The notes beneath the pieces are model-generated. The model was given only the letters and a program-made list of their open reading frames with translations, had not been told where the DNA came from and made no database searches. Positions 24,667 through 42,200 of a DNA stretch of 64,000 bases are shown here, piece after piece (within the stretch, counting starts at the first letter, position 1; each line of letters starts with the position of its first letter). Position numbers and translations under genes: made by a program. This DNA comes from Coptis chinensis (Eukaryota; Streptophyta; Magnoliopsida; Ranunculales; Ranunculaceae). The DNA is taken from contig JADFTS010000044.1 of NCBI GenBank assembly GCA_015680905.1, forward strand, positions 62,001 to 126,000, in the 5' to 3' direction.

Positions 24667-27600
24667 TTAAGCCACAGTTCTAGCTGCTACCAACCCGACA
24701 GATAATGCCGCCCCAAACAAAGCATGCAAGCGCACACAATAGTATTTGGCCATGAAGATTTTGCTTTTATCCTGCTCATGGAGTAAACAAATTTGCAAAT
24801 CAAGGAATAACACAACCCAATAGAGAAACCTAAACAGAAGGCAAAAGAACTCTTTAGGGACATTTCCACCTTCTTAACTTACAGTGTGGTTCTCTTCAAC
24901 AAAACGAACCACCAATATTCCGATGGGAAGCGTCAGAGCACAAAGACCCTGAAATGTGTATACCAATATTCAGCATGAAAAGAGAGAATGAGCCAATTAG
25001 AATAACCAAATCAGGCACATTCTTTGATTGCAATTATCAGTTTCTCACAGCTAAATAACTTGGTAAAGACTCACAATGCATGTAATCGGAAGAGATCTGC
25101 TTAGACCAAGTACAAACAAAAGTGAATAGAGTGTCACTATTGCAACTTTCACTATTTCAGAACCAACTTTGGTGCCGATTCTGACCTGCAATTATCATAA
25201 AAGAAGAAGATAATCACAATATGCAAGAAGTCACCATTTACTTTTCTATCTTCTGTTGTCTGATTATTTTTACCAGAGGAGACATCTTTCCAACAGCTCG
25301 GTCTCCATCCACCTGAGTTGTGCAAAATTCATATGAGATGATCCATATCTCCGAAACAGATAAATTTGTATAGTAGGTGAATCTTAAAATACCTGATGAA
25401 AATGGCTACAAAAGAGAATAAGGGAAGTTGTGAAGCCAACGAGAAGTGATGCAGATATGACCGTGCCAGTTAAAGGAAGATGCAACATTTCACTGCTAAA
25501 ACAGTGCAAGACCACAGGAATTAAGAAGAGCATATGCTAAAACAATTAAGAGCATGATGGCAATAACAGGAAAACCGAGATAACCTTTTCCTACTCTGCA
25601 ATAGGTAGAAAGCTGTGGTAGCAAATGGGCCAAAAGCTGCAAAACACAACGGTTCTCCCAGGCCTTGGTAACTCAATCTAAAAGGTGGGCACTGTAATGG
25701 TATTTGGAGAAGTGAGCACTAGGTTCCTCCCAAATTAAACATGAAAGCTTAGACTAATAAATGAATGAGAAAACAATCATCCACTGTCAATTTAACAAAC
25801 AGAACTTCTCAAAATTACATATCATCAAATATTTGTCAATCCTAACGAACACGAAAATATGGACCATAATTATACCTGCATTGAACATCAATTTTCTAGA
25901 CATTAAAATGACTAATAAGAGTGTTGACTGCGTTTTCTTTCCAAGATAAACTTGAATAAATTCCAAAATTTGCCAAATAAAGAGTATATACCTGATAGAT
26001 ATAACCACATATTATAGCGCAAAGGAGTAACAATATGGAGCGGACATTTCCTGCTTCAGCACATGCCAATGTAAGACCCATGAAGCCAAAGGCAAGCAAC
26101 GTGTATGCAGAAACAAGAGTTCCTGTACGACTTTCGCATATTAAAGACCCTGTTAACTTCATATTTTTCATGTACTGACTAAACTCAATATTATTTATGT
26201 ACACAATGAGAACAGCATAGTTACAAAAGAGAAATGAAGGGTGGTTTTACCTGCCAACCATATTCACAACGGATTCTTTCTTGTTCTTGTCTGCTCCTGT
26301 ATCAAAATCGTAGACATCGTTGCTGCGCATCAACCACAACTCTTTTTAAACAAGTCAGGAAAGTATGAAAAGTGCAACCATAAAAGAAGGAAATAACACT
26401 ACACAATCTGTCTAGCAGAGCAAAAAAATTGTACGACAAACCCAAGGCATCAAATATGCATAAAACATTTGTTTGGATTGATTGCTCTATGGTCCCATCT
26501 ATAACATTCCTTAGTGCATTTGAATCAGTGATGAACCAGTTAATTCAGAAGAATCTGAGTGATATATGTATTTTCAGATATGTTCTTACAGATGCTTAGT
26601 TTTAGTCACTAACATGCGCTCAAAAACATAACTGACACTGTTATATGGCAAGTAACATTGGTTTCCTTGTTTTCAATACCATACACATTTCTGTGCCCAT
26701 AAGTTTTCTTTTGTTTAATGCGCCTGAGTTAAATCATCACATCAAGGTGTCGGACATGACAAAAGCTCATTAGTTCACTGACTTCACTCCTTTGGAACAT
26801 TAATGAAACATACCTTAAATTGAGCCAAGTGATGACAAGAATCGAGGATGCCAATAACAAAAAAAATCGGCTAGCTGAAAAGACGCCTACTTGTAAATAA
26901 GCCGTTGCACTACCTACCTGTCAATATAAAGCATAAGATACTGAAGAAGTTTAAAATGCAGTGCAAAATCTAGTATATACAATGGTTGCCAGCTTGCTAT
27001 ATATGAACAAGCATGTTAGGATGTTAGGCGAGGAAAATAAAATTGGCACTTTAGAGCTTATAAACATAAAATTATCCTAAGCACTTACCCACTACACACG
27101 TAGTAATGTTTGCAAATTTGTAAGGTGGGGTATGTACGAAATGCCCCAGATATTCGCAGATTCATGACATGTGGAAAGACGCATATATAGGAGGAAGTCT
27201 GATCCTAATTGCTAAGAAACAAAAATACAAGGCGTGCCATAAAGCAAAGAAGTAAAGATAACTAAAAACACCCAAAATCCAATAAATTATTGAAATTTAT
27301 AAAAATCCTATTTTCACTAACATCAATTGCTCAAGTGGAGCCTCAACAATCCATCACTCTGGACTTGTAAGATCAGTTTCATGTGCACTTGACATATAAA
27401 CACGTGAAGGTCTTAAAGCATTTTTAATCACTAGTAAGAGAACTTGAAAGGCGAGTGCAAACAGTAGAACTCACAGTTAGAGGAACCAAAGCGACAGAGT
27501 AGATAGGCAATTTGATTGCTCTCCATATCAATGCTGACTTGGAAATCTTCTCTTCTTCTTCTTCTTCAGCTTCTTTATGGGCACTTTCAGCTCTGTTGTT

Positions 27601-27798
27601 GAAGGAAGCTTGTTGAGGTAGCACCCCTTTCCATCTTTCCTTGGTTTTAATGATAAATTTTTGAGTAGAAGCAGAACCATGAGATTTTAACCGTGGTGTC
27701 ACTGAGCTGGAGATAGGAGTTTGAACTGAATAGGAGCTCAGAAGTGGAGAAGCATTTACAGTAGTAGAGAAGAAGGGAAGCAAATGAGTGCATGCCAT
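24667..27798 (-). CDS. ABC4: 1,4-dihydroxy-2-naphthoate polyprenyltransferase, chloroplastic
   Basis: Minus-strand gene with ten in-phase exons: 27475-27798, 26814-26917, 26251-26322, 25992-26130, 25585-25691, 25393-25495, 25274-25312, 25075-25185, 24883-24948 and 24667-24771, giving 389 residues. Residues 1-75 form a Ser/Thr/Lys-rich transit peptide, then WRAIKLPIYSVALVPLTVGS. The UbiA-family Asp motifs are NDVYDFDTGAD (about 144-154) and VDGDRAVGK (about 284-292). Multiple hydrophobic helices follow, such as RSILLLLCAIICGYIYQ, GTVISASLLVGFTTSLILF and VAIVTLYSLLFVLGLSRSLP. The enzyme attaches a phytyl chain to DHNA, the membrane step of phylloquinone (vitamin K1) synthesis for photosystem I, in plastid membranes. 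It matches At1g60600 closely. No broken exon is seen. Confidence 0.95.
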
Positions 27799-29243
27799 TT
27801 GCTAGCTCGTTATCCAAGTTCATCAATCACTGTAACAGATAATGTTAGAAAAATGACAAGCATGGGCAAGTTAGACATTTGTCAACATGCATGGTCTACA
27901 TTTCACCTTGGCGGGAATAGAAATGTTGTCTTCCGAGATATTTTTTTTTCTTTTAAAACATTACATATAAGTAAAATGCTGTTCACCCCTATTTTAATAG
28001 CAAAGTGATGCGTACTGTTTTCCGTTCCAGCATATTTTTGGTGATGCATGTTTTGTATCATCGTGTCATAAAAATGATACATGATACATATCATGTATTG
28101 CCAATCATTTTTGGGAAAATGTTTTTTGAACTCTTCACCTAAATGATATATATTATTATCTGTCAAAAGTCTAATACATGTCATATATCAATCATTTATA
28201 GAAGAATATTTTAAACCATTTTGTTGGTATGATATATGTTATATATAATCATGTTAGAAGGATGATATATAATGATATATATCATATATTATACCAAATA
28301 TACTTAGTGTTTAGTAGGGTAGGAAATGGGTCGGAGTTGAGGATCCGAGATCGATCCGATCCGAAAGAATACATTGGGTTCGGGTGCATTTTCATATCTG
28401 TTTATTTATTTGGGTCGGATTCGGATTCGGGTATGTTGGGTTTAGATATACTTTTTGATTTTTTTTTTTGAATTTTTAGTGTTATCCGATCGGATCGGTC
28501 GGATTCAGATATTAAATTTCGGTTTTAATCGGATTCGGATACTGTGAAACTATTCGGATATAGCCATATCCGACCCGATCCCACGTGGAATAACCATTAT
28601 TGCACTACCCTTTTACCAAATGGGTGCTAGTCCCATTTTAGGGTGCCGGCTATAGGTCTTTACAAACAAAGCCACTCACTTATACTATTTTTTTATTATT
28701 ATTTTTTTTTTCAATGAAAGCTACTGGCTTATATTTAAACTGAACGCACAAGTCTTTCTAATGGGCAAAACTAACACGAACTTATCACAGTCAAGACTGC
28801 AACAACTTAAAATCTCTAAGATAAAGATAAATAATTCGACAAGCTCTTTCTGATTTCGATGCTGCTACTTTTGGCAGATTAGAAACTGGAAATTCCGGTG
28901 GTGAAAAGTATTTTGATATTGCTGATTTATCCATCTAAACAATACATCGTGAGCACAGTATGATCAATCAACCAGATTCTGTGAGGTTTCCTAATATGGT
29001 TTATGTCTCATTTCCTTCACCTAAAAACAATGAATTTCTACCTCTGATTGGGACTCAACCTCCCACTCAAACAAAAAAAATACAAAATACGGGAATGTAA
29101 AGAAACTTTCAGAAGGTCTTGACATAGGGCATATAGCAGCATTCCAGCATGTACTCAATGCTGTCGAGTGTCAACACTCACTTCCCAATAATGGGATAAA
29201 TCAGGACAAGAACTCCAATTTGGATGCCAAATATGGCAATGAC
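27799..29243. other. Spacer with AT-rich and CGGAT-type repeats
   Basis: The left side is the ABC4 promoter. From about 28060 to 28310 the sequence is a dense ATGATATAT/ATCATATAT mixture able to fold on itself. From 28330 to 28590 it has many copies of CGGATTCGG, CCGATC and CGGAT in both orientations, a composition seen in dispersed plant repeats. No gene is supportable. The right end carries the 3' flank of the next minus-strand gene. Confidence 0.5.
28330..28590. repeat. CGGAT-rich dispersed repeat
   Basis: Short motifs GATCCGA, CGGATTCGGATTCGGGT, GATCGGATCGGTCGGATT and CATATCCGACCCGATCC alternate on both strands within about 260 bp. This self-complementary composition is distinct from the flanking AT-rich DNA. 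No terminal repeats or target duplications were resolved. Confidence 0.5.
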
Positions 29244-32200
29244 TTAGGTGCTTCCCTTCTCTGGGTGCATCTGATGTGCAATCTCACTAGGTAAATCCAT
29301 CCCATTGGGAATCTTTCCTGGATAGTTGGTTGTTGAAACATCTGAGCCAACCAAACTACAAAATTACATAAGAACCATACATCAGGATCTTGGCAATGGA
29401 AGAAATAAATAACTAATAAAAATAGAATAAGATGAAAAACAAAAGGTCCAGGAGTGTCACCTTCTGTCAACAATTACCACCGAACGAAGCTCACAATTAG
29501 CAAAGCTGCAGGCAAAGGGCAAAACATCAATAGAATCATTGTGGTTGCTTATCATGAAGGAATGCAATCTATCTGAAGTAACGTGAAGCAGAAACGTATT
29601 ATGTTTTCAGGAAACGTATTGTTTTCAACTACTTCCTGACTCTATGTAAACCAGCGGAGGACCTTTTGACATACTCCATTTGAGAACATCATATAACTTT
29701 ATCAGTGATGTAAACAGTGTCACAAATATGACAAGAAACAATCAACTAGTAAAAAGAGGAATGAGGAGCATCACATGATCCCTACCAAGAGGTGTCAAAA
29801 AAATGGAATTATTTAGTAAAAGAAGAGAAGGCCAATATGTTCACTTCTCTGTTCACGAAGATACCCACACTAATGCAGGACAGGTCAATCTCATAAACAT
29901 GAATGTTAAATGGTAATGACCACTTACTTTGTACAAATTTCTTCCTTCATCAGCGGAGGTAGCTCCTCTCCAAATGCTAATAGAGTATGAAACAAGAATC
30001 CACTATGAGTAACAATTGCAATTTCCTTTTCTTTCCTTGTCCACAACCTGGAAAAAGGGCAAGATTTAGCATAAACTATTAAGCTCTTGAAATTTACATA
30101 CTCGTATCCAACACAAGCCATTCAAGAAAGCTATTGCAAAGTAACAGCCATCATAATTTGATGTTTACAAGAAACTAAGTGGCTCTTCAAGTTCTTAGCT
30201 GAGATCAGGAATAGAAAATCATAAGACAGTAATTTTGCAGGGGCCAAAAAGAGGCGGTACGACAGGAAAGGAGAAAGCATCATGAAAAACAAAGAAGACA
30301 GCTTGTAAAAGGTAAACTCTGAATGTTAGGCAGGAGAATCTAGATTGTTGCTGATCTGCACTAGCATGACGATCCCCATGCGTAGATGGTCTGAGTCTGA
30401 CAATAATTGATCTGTATGATCAACCATATAAACAAACTGGCGGTATACACTGAACAGGTTTGGATACAACATAGATAGTTGGATCAAATGTAAATGAAGA
30501 TAGTGTCATGGAAAGTTGAATACCAGTTAATGAACTTCATTCCCCTAGCTGCAACTTCTTCATTTGCTTCTCTAACATCTGCCTTCCATAAAACGTCCCC
30601 ATCATTCTCTATCTGAGTAAAATCAGTACAATTCTCACAAAATTAACTATAAGCTTCATTCGGCAACCGAATAACATTCCATATCAAAGTAATTCAGAAC
30701 CATTTATGGTGCAATAATAAGAACTTGCCAGTGAAAAATCAACTGCAGGAAAAAGAGGCCTATATTCAGTAATGCTTCGCCTTTTATCACATGGATGAAC
30801 TCCCTGTAATCAAACAAACATATTAACATGTAAAAAAGATAGTTTCTAGCAGTCTATGTCAAAACAACAACATTAGCTAGACGGAAAAATGGAGTGTCTC
30901 ATGAAGAAATGACAACAAGTACATGCACCTTGGTAATTTTCAACACACAAGCAGCGTATTTTTCTTAATATATATATATAGGGGTAGGTTCCATTTACAA
31001 CACTTTTTATACAACATTTTATACAATACCTCCTACCGGACCCTTTAAGATGATATAAGGGCTAAATTTTTGTGGATAAGATGTTCTCACCATAGATATG
31101 ACCTCCACAAAATATCGGGTCCTCTGAACATTTCTAAGTTTGTCAAAAAAGAGTTACAAAATTGATATTTATGGACCGTTGATGAAAATTCATAGATTGA
31201 GAGCAATTTTTCATATATATATATATATATTGTCGGTCAATGTTGATTTTGCTTACATATGAACTATGAAATGAAATATTTTGTAAATTGTATTACATAC
31301 CAAGTGTTCTCGACAGAGCTCCACTGCAACAAAAGGTGGTCTATTTGAACTTGAAATTGCAGAATGGTTACTCTTCCCTGCATTTTCCACCATGAGGAGA
31401 TCCCCATCCATCCCACTTACATAATCCTCACCGCCAAATACTCCAACTGCAGTTTGCATCGTCCTGCAGTGAAGTAGCATATTATTATAATCAAAAGAGA
31501 AGATGGGCATCAAAATAAACAAGAAACATAAGAAGTAAGTCTTTGTTTCGAGAATTAGAAAGCGAAAGAACTTATTATTGTTAATATTAATATTATAATT
31601 ATATTTATTTTCAATTATTATTATTTATATTACTAAAGCTTCAATTTAAAAAACACAACAGGGTTGTGATGGGTAGTATGCTTCAATGGACTCAATCTAT
31701 GCAAGAGATAAATTTTAATATTTACCAACTAAGAAGTCAAACCTCATAAAAAACAAAACTTTGGTGCAAGTCAAACCAAAAGAACAAGTTTAGAAGATTC
31801 AAACAAAATAGTGGCAGAACAATACCTTAGTAGAGGAGAAGTAATGACTAAATCAAGCTTCTTTACAAGTCCAGATTGATTAACATGTTTACGCAGATTG
31901 TTAACCTGTAACATTACCACAAATCTTGTTAGAATCTCCATTGATGACAGACAAAAGCAACATAAAGATAAATATTTTACCTGTTGCCAACCCAAAGGAG
32001 TAAGTTGAGCATCAAAGAGTTCTTCAGACATGTAAGCATCATGATTCTTCTCTCCTTCTACATTGTGGATCCCCTGTGCATGCCTCACCTATATATATAT
32101 ATATTGAATTTCGTAAGACAGAGAGAAATGTGGAAGCAATATAAAAGGTTGGGATGATATGGAAAGAAGAAACAAACCAAGTGCAAAGTTTTGGTTCGGT

Positions 32201-32414
32201 GCAATGGAAACAGACTTGGCCTAGTAACACCATCCATATCTGCAATTAGAGGGAGTGAACCTGAGGAAGAAGAAGAAGAAGGGAGAATATTCGTGAGATA
32301 TACTCCTCTTATTGTTTTTCTACTTTTAGCGTTGGGAGAAAAAATGGTACGTGGACTAGTTGATGGAGTTGTAGTAATGAGGGTGGTCATGGTTTTTTTT
32401 CGAGATGCGTGCAC
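29244..32414 (-). CDS. Phosphoglycerate-mutase-like protein (histidine phosphatase superfamily)
   Basis: Minus-strand gene, nine exons: 32178-32414, 31981-32088, 31826-31905, 31301-31463, 30729-30803, 30524-30612, 29928-30047, 29461-29505 and 29244-29355, giving 342 residues. The catalytic signature is LVRHAQGIHNVEGEK (His about residue 82, the RHG-type motif). Further motifs are ITSPLLRTMQTA, FVAVELCREHLG, VHPCDKRRSITEYRP and the second catalytic His in AIVTHSGFLFHTLL. It matches At5g64460-type PGM-like proteins, which may be phosphatases; the substrate is not established. Residues 1-60 are an extra Ser/Thr/Arg/Lys-rich leader (MTTLITTTPSTSPRTIF from a second ATG at 32390) that looks like a plastid transit peptide. 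The intron after exon 5 starts with GC (CTG|gcaagt), a GC-AG intron. The fourth intron contains TA-repeat-flanked DNA. Confidence 0.92.
30968..31231. repeat. Intronic segment flanked by TA microsatellites
   Basis: Within an intron of the PGM-like gene, a roughly 230-bp segment starting GGGGTAGGTTCCATTTACAA is bounded by (TA)n runs at about 30969-30980 and 31214-31230. It does not resemble the surrounding intron and could be an inserted repeat, but no clear terminal inverted repeats were identified. Confidence 0.4.
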
Positions 32415-33813
32415 TTTTTGTTTCTTCTGTTGCGGTTTTTCTTCTTAGATCCTGCTTACGTAGTTACGTGTTCAACCTTCTTTCGGCCTCCTATCTTCAG
32501 GGACAACGCACCAATCAGCTTATCCCACCAAATCTTAACAGACAATCATCAACATAAAGAATGGTGCCTTTAAATATTCAACGCCAATGGTTTAAGTTGT
32601 CGGTACAATTCTTTTTTGGGTCGGTATATGCAGGAACACAATTGGTTTTTGAGTCGGTGAAAATTCGATAGTTAATTTCATAAATACTCTCTGATTTGGG
32701 AAAGACAAAATTATAATTCAAATCATCTCATACATATGTTTTGATCTTGTGAATTCTATCCGACGCCTACAACTAATCCTTATCAAATGACGTCCACACT
32801 TTTAATATTATTAAATTACATAATTCCAATGGAGTTAGGTTAGGTTATGTGTGAACAAATGACCGTGGAATTGGATTATCTTCTATTTTCCTCCAAACTA
32901 TACACTAATACCAAATATAAAAAAAACGCGTTGTTATATCTCATTTCTAATGTGACATATGGAAATTTTTGGCAATTCGGTTTTCCCAAAGATATATAAG
33001 TTGTCCCGGACAAGTTTTTGAATGTGGGGCCTAAAAAATTTGAACGGGATAATTTTGTAATTATACCTTTTTAATAAAAATAAGATTAGAAACTATTTTT
33101 TAAACCCCAAATTTTGTCCAAATTTGATACTTGACCAAAAATTTGGATCAATGTCACAAAATTTTTTAAACTTGATGATTAAGAGGATTCAATGCAAAAC
33201 TATTAAAAAAAAAAAATCATCCACTTAAAAGAAATTATTTGAAAAAAATTATTTTACAATGTATTTACAAAAAAATAATTTTAATATTAAAACTTATCAA
33301 ATGGTTGACTTTTAAAAAACGATGTTATCTGGTATTATGAAAATTATCAATACCAATGGGTAAAGCTATAAAATTGTATTTAATATTAAAACTTATCAAA
33401 TAGACATTTTGCATTTTATCTAAAAATTATTAAAAACGGTGTTATTTGAAGTCAAACCCTATATTTTCTCCCTAAAATAAACATTTGAGTTGTCCACTTT
33501 ACATAAAAGATTTATAAAGAACATTTAAAAATGCTCTTAGCTCACACTAGAAATTACCAGCAACGTGCATCAAAAAAAAGAAATTACCAGCAACTTATTA
33601 ATAAAAAACAAATGTGCTTTAGATGATGAGGCCTCAAATTTAGCTGTCTCATTTTTGGAAAAGTGCTTTTGTAGCCCAATGGACTCTTTGGCTCTACGGG
33701 TTTGGAATTTGGATGAGGCTCAGCCCAATGTTGTCTTTCTGCTTGTTTTTGTTCATAACAGCTGCTGCAAAGTGCAAACTAAAGTGAAAAGACGAGCAGG
33801 AGTGATTCAGATT
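32415..33813. promoter_or_regulatory. Divergent intergenic region between PGM-like and TGT genes
   Basis: The two genes are transcribed away from each other, so both promoters lie here. No gene is supportable. Between about 33000 and 33480 the sequence is AT-rich with a direct near-repeat of TTAATATTAAAACTTATCAA (33281-33300 and 33380-33399). Confidence 0.45.
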
Positions 33814-38917
<5,104 letters not shown>

Positions 38918-38936
38918 AATCCCGAGAATTTCGCAA

Positions 38937-39065
38937 TACAATGCACAGCATACATTTTGCAGACCAATATCTAGCTTTCCTCCTGACAGTGTATTTGTTC
39001 GCTTCAAAGTTGGAAGCCAGAATTTTGCAATACTATATTACAATGCACAGCATACATTTTGTAGA
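38937..39065. repeat. Direct repeat in the TGT 3' flank
   Basis: A 27-bp block containing CAATGCACAGCATACATTTT occurs at 38937-38963 and 39039-39065 with one mismatch (102-bp period). Upstream of each copy a looser GAATTT.GCAATAC match is also present. It lies just after the TGT stop, probably in its 3' UTR. Confidence 0.8.
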
Positions 39066-39297
39066 AGTATGCTGCTACTCACACAGGAAAAGTGAATAGG
39101 AAATGAGTATGAGAAAAAAACAAAATTGAGTAGGAAAATTGTAACGGAGAATTTTATGTTAATTGTATTTGGGATGATTGATTGGTTTTTAATAAAGATT
39201 TATTTTTTATTTTACAGAAAAAGTAAGAAGCCTGTTTTATTGGAAGATCCAAAAATATAAAGAAACTTAAAAAACCAACCTTTATTTCTTTTCAGTG

Positions 39298-42200
39298 ATG
39301 GAGAGTTTCGCTCTTTCCACTTGTTCCTCAACCTTGTTCATCTCTTCTTCTTCTTCTCGCTTCTCTCTCTCACGTAGACCACTCAACAAATCTCCTCCCT
39401 TCATCAATGGTCTCAAATCATCATCTCTAATATTCCAATCTCAAACACCATTTTCTCTCTTCAATTCAAAACCATTCAATCCATTCTCAAAGCCCCATGC
39501 TTCAATCCAAGCTTCTTCTTCAACTCCAGAAGATGACAATAAGAAACAGTCTGTGTCTGTTTCCAGCACTTCTTCTCAGGGAGCAAAACTAGTCCCCTTT
39601 GTAATCTCTGTGGCCATTGGACTAATTGTCCGCTTTCTCGTTCCCAAACCAGTTGAGGTGACAGTTCAAGCATGGCAATTGCTTTCCATCTTCTTATCAA
39701 CAATTGCTGGACTTGTTTTGAGTCCATTGCCTGTTGGTGCTTGGGCATTTATTGGCTTAACCACTTCTATTATCACCAAGACACTTACTTTCTCCGCCGC
39801 GTTTAATGCCTTTACCAGTGAAGTGATCTGGTTGATTGTCATCTCGTTTTTCTTTGCTAGAGGCTTTGTCAAAACTGGACTTGGTGATCGGATTGCTACT
39901 TATTTTGTGAAATGGCTTGGAAAGAGTACTTTGGGCTTGTCTTATGGTTTGACTATCAGTGAGGCTCTTATTGCTCCTGCAATGCCAAGTACCACTGCTA
40001 GAGCTGGTGGCGTCTTCTTGCCTATTATTAAATCTCTTTCACTTTCAGCTGGGAGCAAACCAGGTGATCCCTCAGCGAGGAAACTTGGCTCTTATTTGGT
40101 CCAGTCTCAATTTCAGGTTACTTTTACTCTTTCAATTCTTCTTGCCATGTTCATTAGTTACATTAAATAACTGTTCGTAGAATCAGTGAGCATTTAAACT
40201 GTATTTTGGAGGAAGACTAATTCAACAAGTAATTCATTGAATATGACTGCTTGGTCGAAAAAGGCTATGCGTTATGCTTTCAAGTTTGGGGCTTAGATAT
40301 TATTTTCTATGATGTACGAAATAAATAAAATTAAGGTTAGCCAAGTCCACGTTGCAATTGGAAGGTGGAACTTTATCACTCAGGCTTATGTGAGGATAAG
40401 TTATGGAGCGCGATGACATTAGTATGTATGCAATGATGTCGTTAGATGTTCTTGTGTCTCATTGGAGTGTAGGCATTTGGACGCAATGTCATTAATCTTT
40501 TAAGAATCTTTTAGGCGAGAAATGGTGCTCCAGATAATTCTATCAAACAATTATCATAAATGCAATTAGTTTCATCAAATTGTCAGGCTACAGCTAATCC
40601 TTGTTAGAAAAAATTGGTATTTGGATCAATCTTTTTCCTTAATCAAGTTAACAATGTACCTCATTGGATGGTTGAGTATTATAGTTAAAGAAAGTATGTT
40701 CATGGGAATTACGCCTATAAGTGGTCCTACTGTGCTCAAGTTTGCATCAGTTGATTTTACTACATATTGAATAATTTGACTTGTGTGTAGATCTTTTGTT
40801 CTCAAATTTTCATTCACGACAACATATGCATTACTTATGTTTCTCTTTTGTGATCAATGACAGGCGGGTGGAAACTCAAGTGCTCTTTTCCTAACTGCCG
40901 CAGCTCAAAACCTGCTGTGCCTTAAACTAGCTGAGGAACTTGGTGTTATAATTACAAATCCATGGGTTTCCTGGTTCAAGGCTGCAAGTTTACCCGCAAT
41001 TGTGTCGCTTCTAGCTACTCCATTTGTCCTATACAAAATATTCCCCTGAGACCAAAGACACACCTGAAGCTCCTGCAATTGCTGCAAAGAAGCTGGAGCA
41101 GATGGGTTCAGTGACAAAGAATGAATGGGTGATGATTGGTACAATGCTTTTTGCAGTCTCCTTATGGGTCTTTGGGTAAGTGGTTTACGCTGCATTTTTG
41201 ATTTTCAGTATAAATCTTTTGATGAAACTCTTGAAAACATTATTTGAAAAACTTAAGAAATTATATTAATTCTTAGAATAAACCAAGTAAAGGACATAAA
41301 AATGATTCTCAAGTTATAATAAAAATCATGTTAACAATTTTCAGGTTTGATAATAATTTTTATAATTTTAAGTTATAAGAGCAGCAAACGTGTTTCATGT
41401 GCAATTTAAGTAATCGAATTGCATTAGAAATCATACACCCATTTTTTGGTGATATAGTGCTACTATGAAAAGAATGTATCATTAGGTAACACTTGCATAA
41501 GATGATTCATTACTGAAGTTGTACATTATTACCGAGCAACCAAAAAAGAAGAAGAAACTGACGAGTTTGAAAAAATTGCTTGTTATTTGATCTCTTTATA
41601 TGCATTCTGTGTCTCTTTCTGTTATTATTGTTACTTTTTAAGTTTTCATGTTTTTTTTTTCAATTTTGTCCATTTTTCCCTTATAAGTTGGTGATGCAAT
41701 TGGTATATGTGATTCTGCAGAGACGCCATTGGCATTCCTAGTGTTGTTGCCGCAATGCTTGGTCTCTCTATTCTACTCTTACTGGGAGTGCTGAACTGGG
41801 ATGATTGCCTGAGTGAAAAGTCAGCGTGGGACACCTTGGCCTGGTTTGCAGTTCTAGTGGGCATGGCAGGTCAACTGACAAATCTTGGTATTGTAAAATG
41901 GATGTCTGATTGCGTGGCCAAGTCACTTCAGTCTTTCTCATTGAGCTGGCCAGCTGCGTTTCTTGTACTTCAGGCAGCGTACTTCTTGATCCACTATTTA
42001 TTTGCAAGTCAGACTGGTCATGTTGGAGCTTTATACTCTGCATTTCTTGCCATGAACTTGGCTTCTGGAGTCCCTGGTGTGTTGGCAGCGCTGGCTTTGG
42101 CATTCAATACAAATCTCTTTGGTGCACTAACACATTATAGCAGTGGTCAGGCTGCTGTATATTACGGAGGTACAAGTTCTTTTCTCTGTTTAATACTTTG

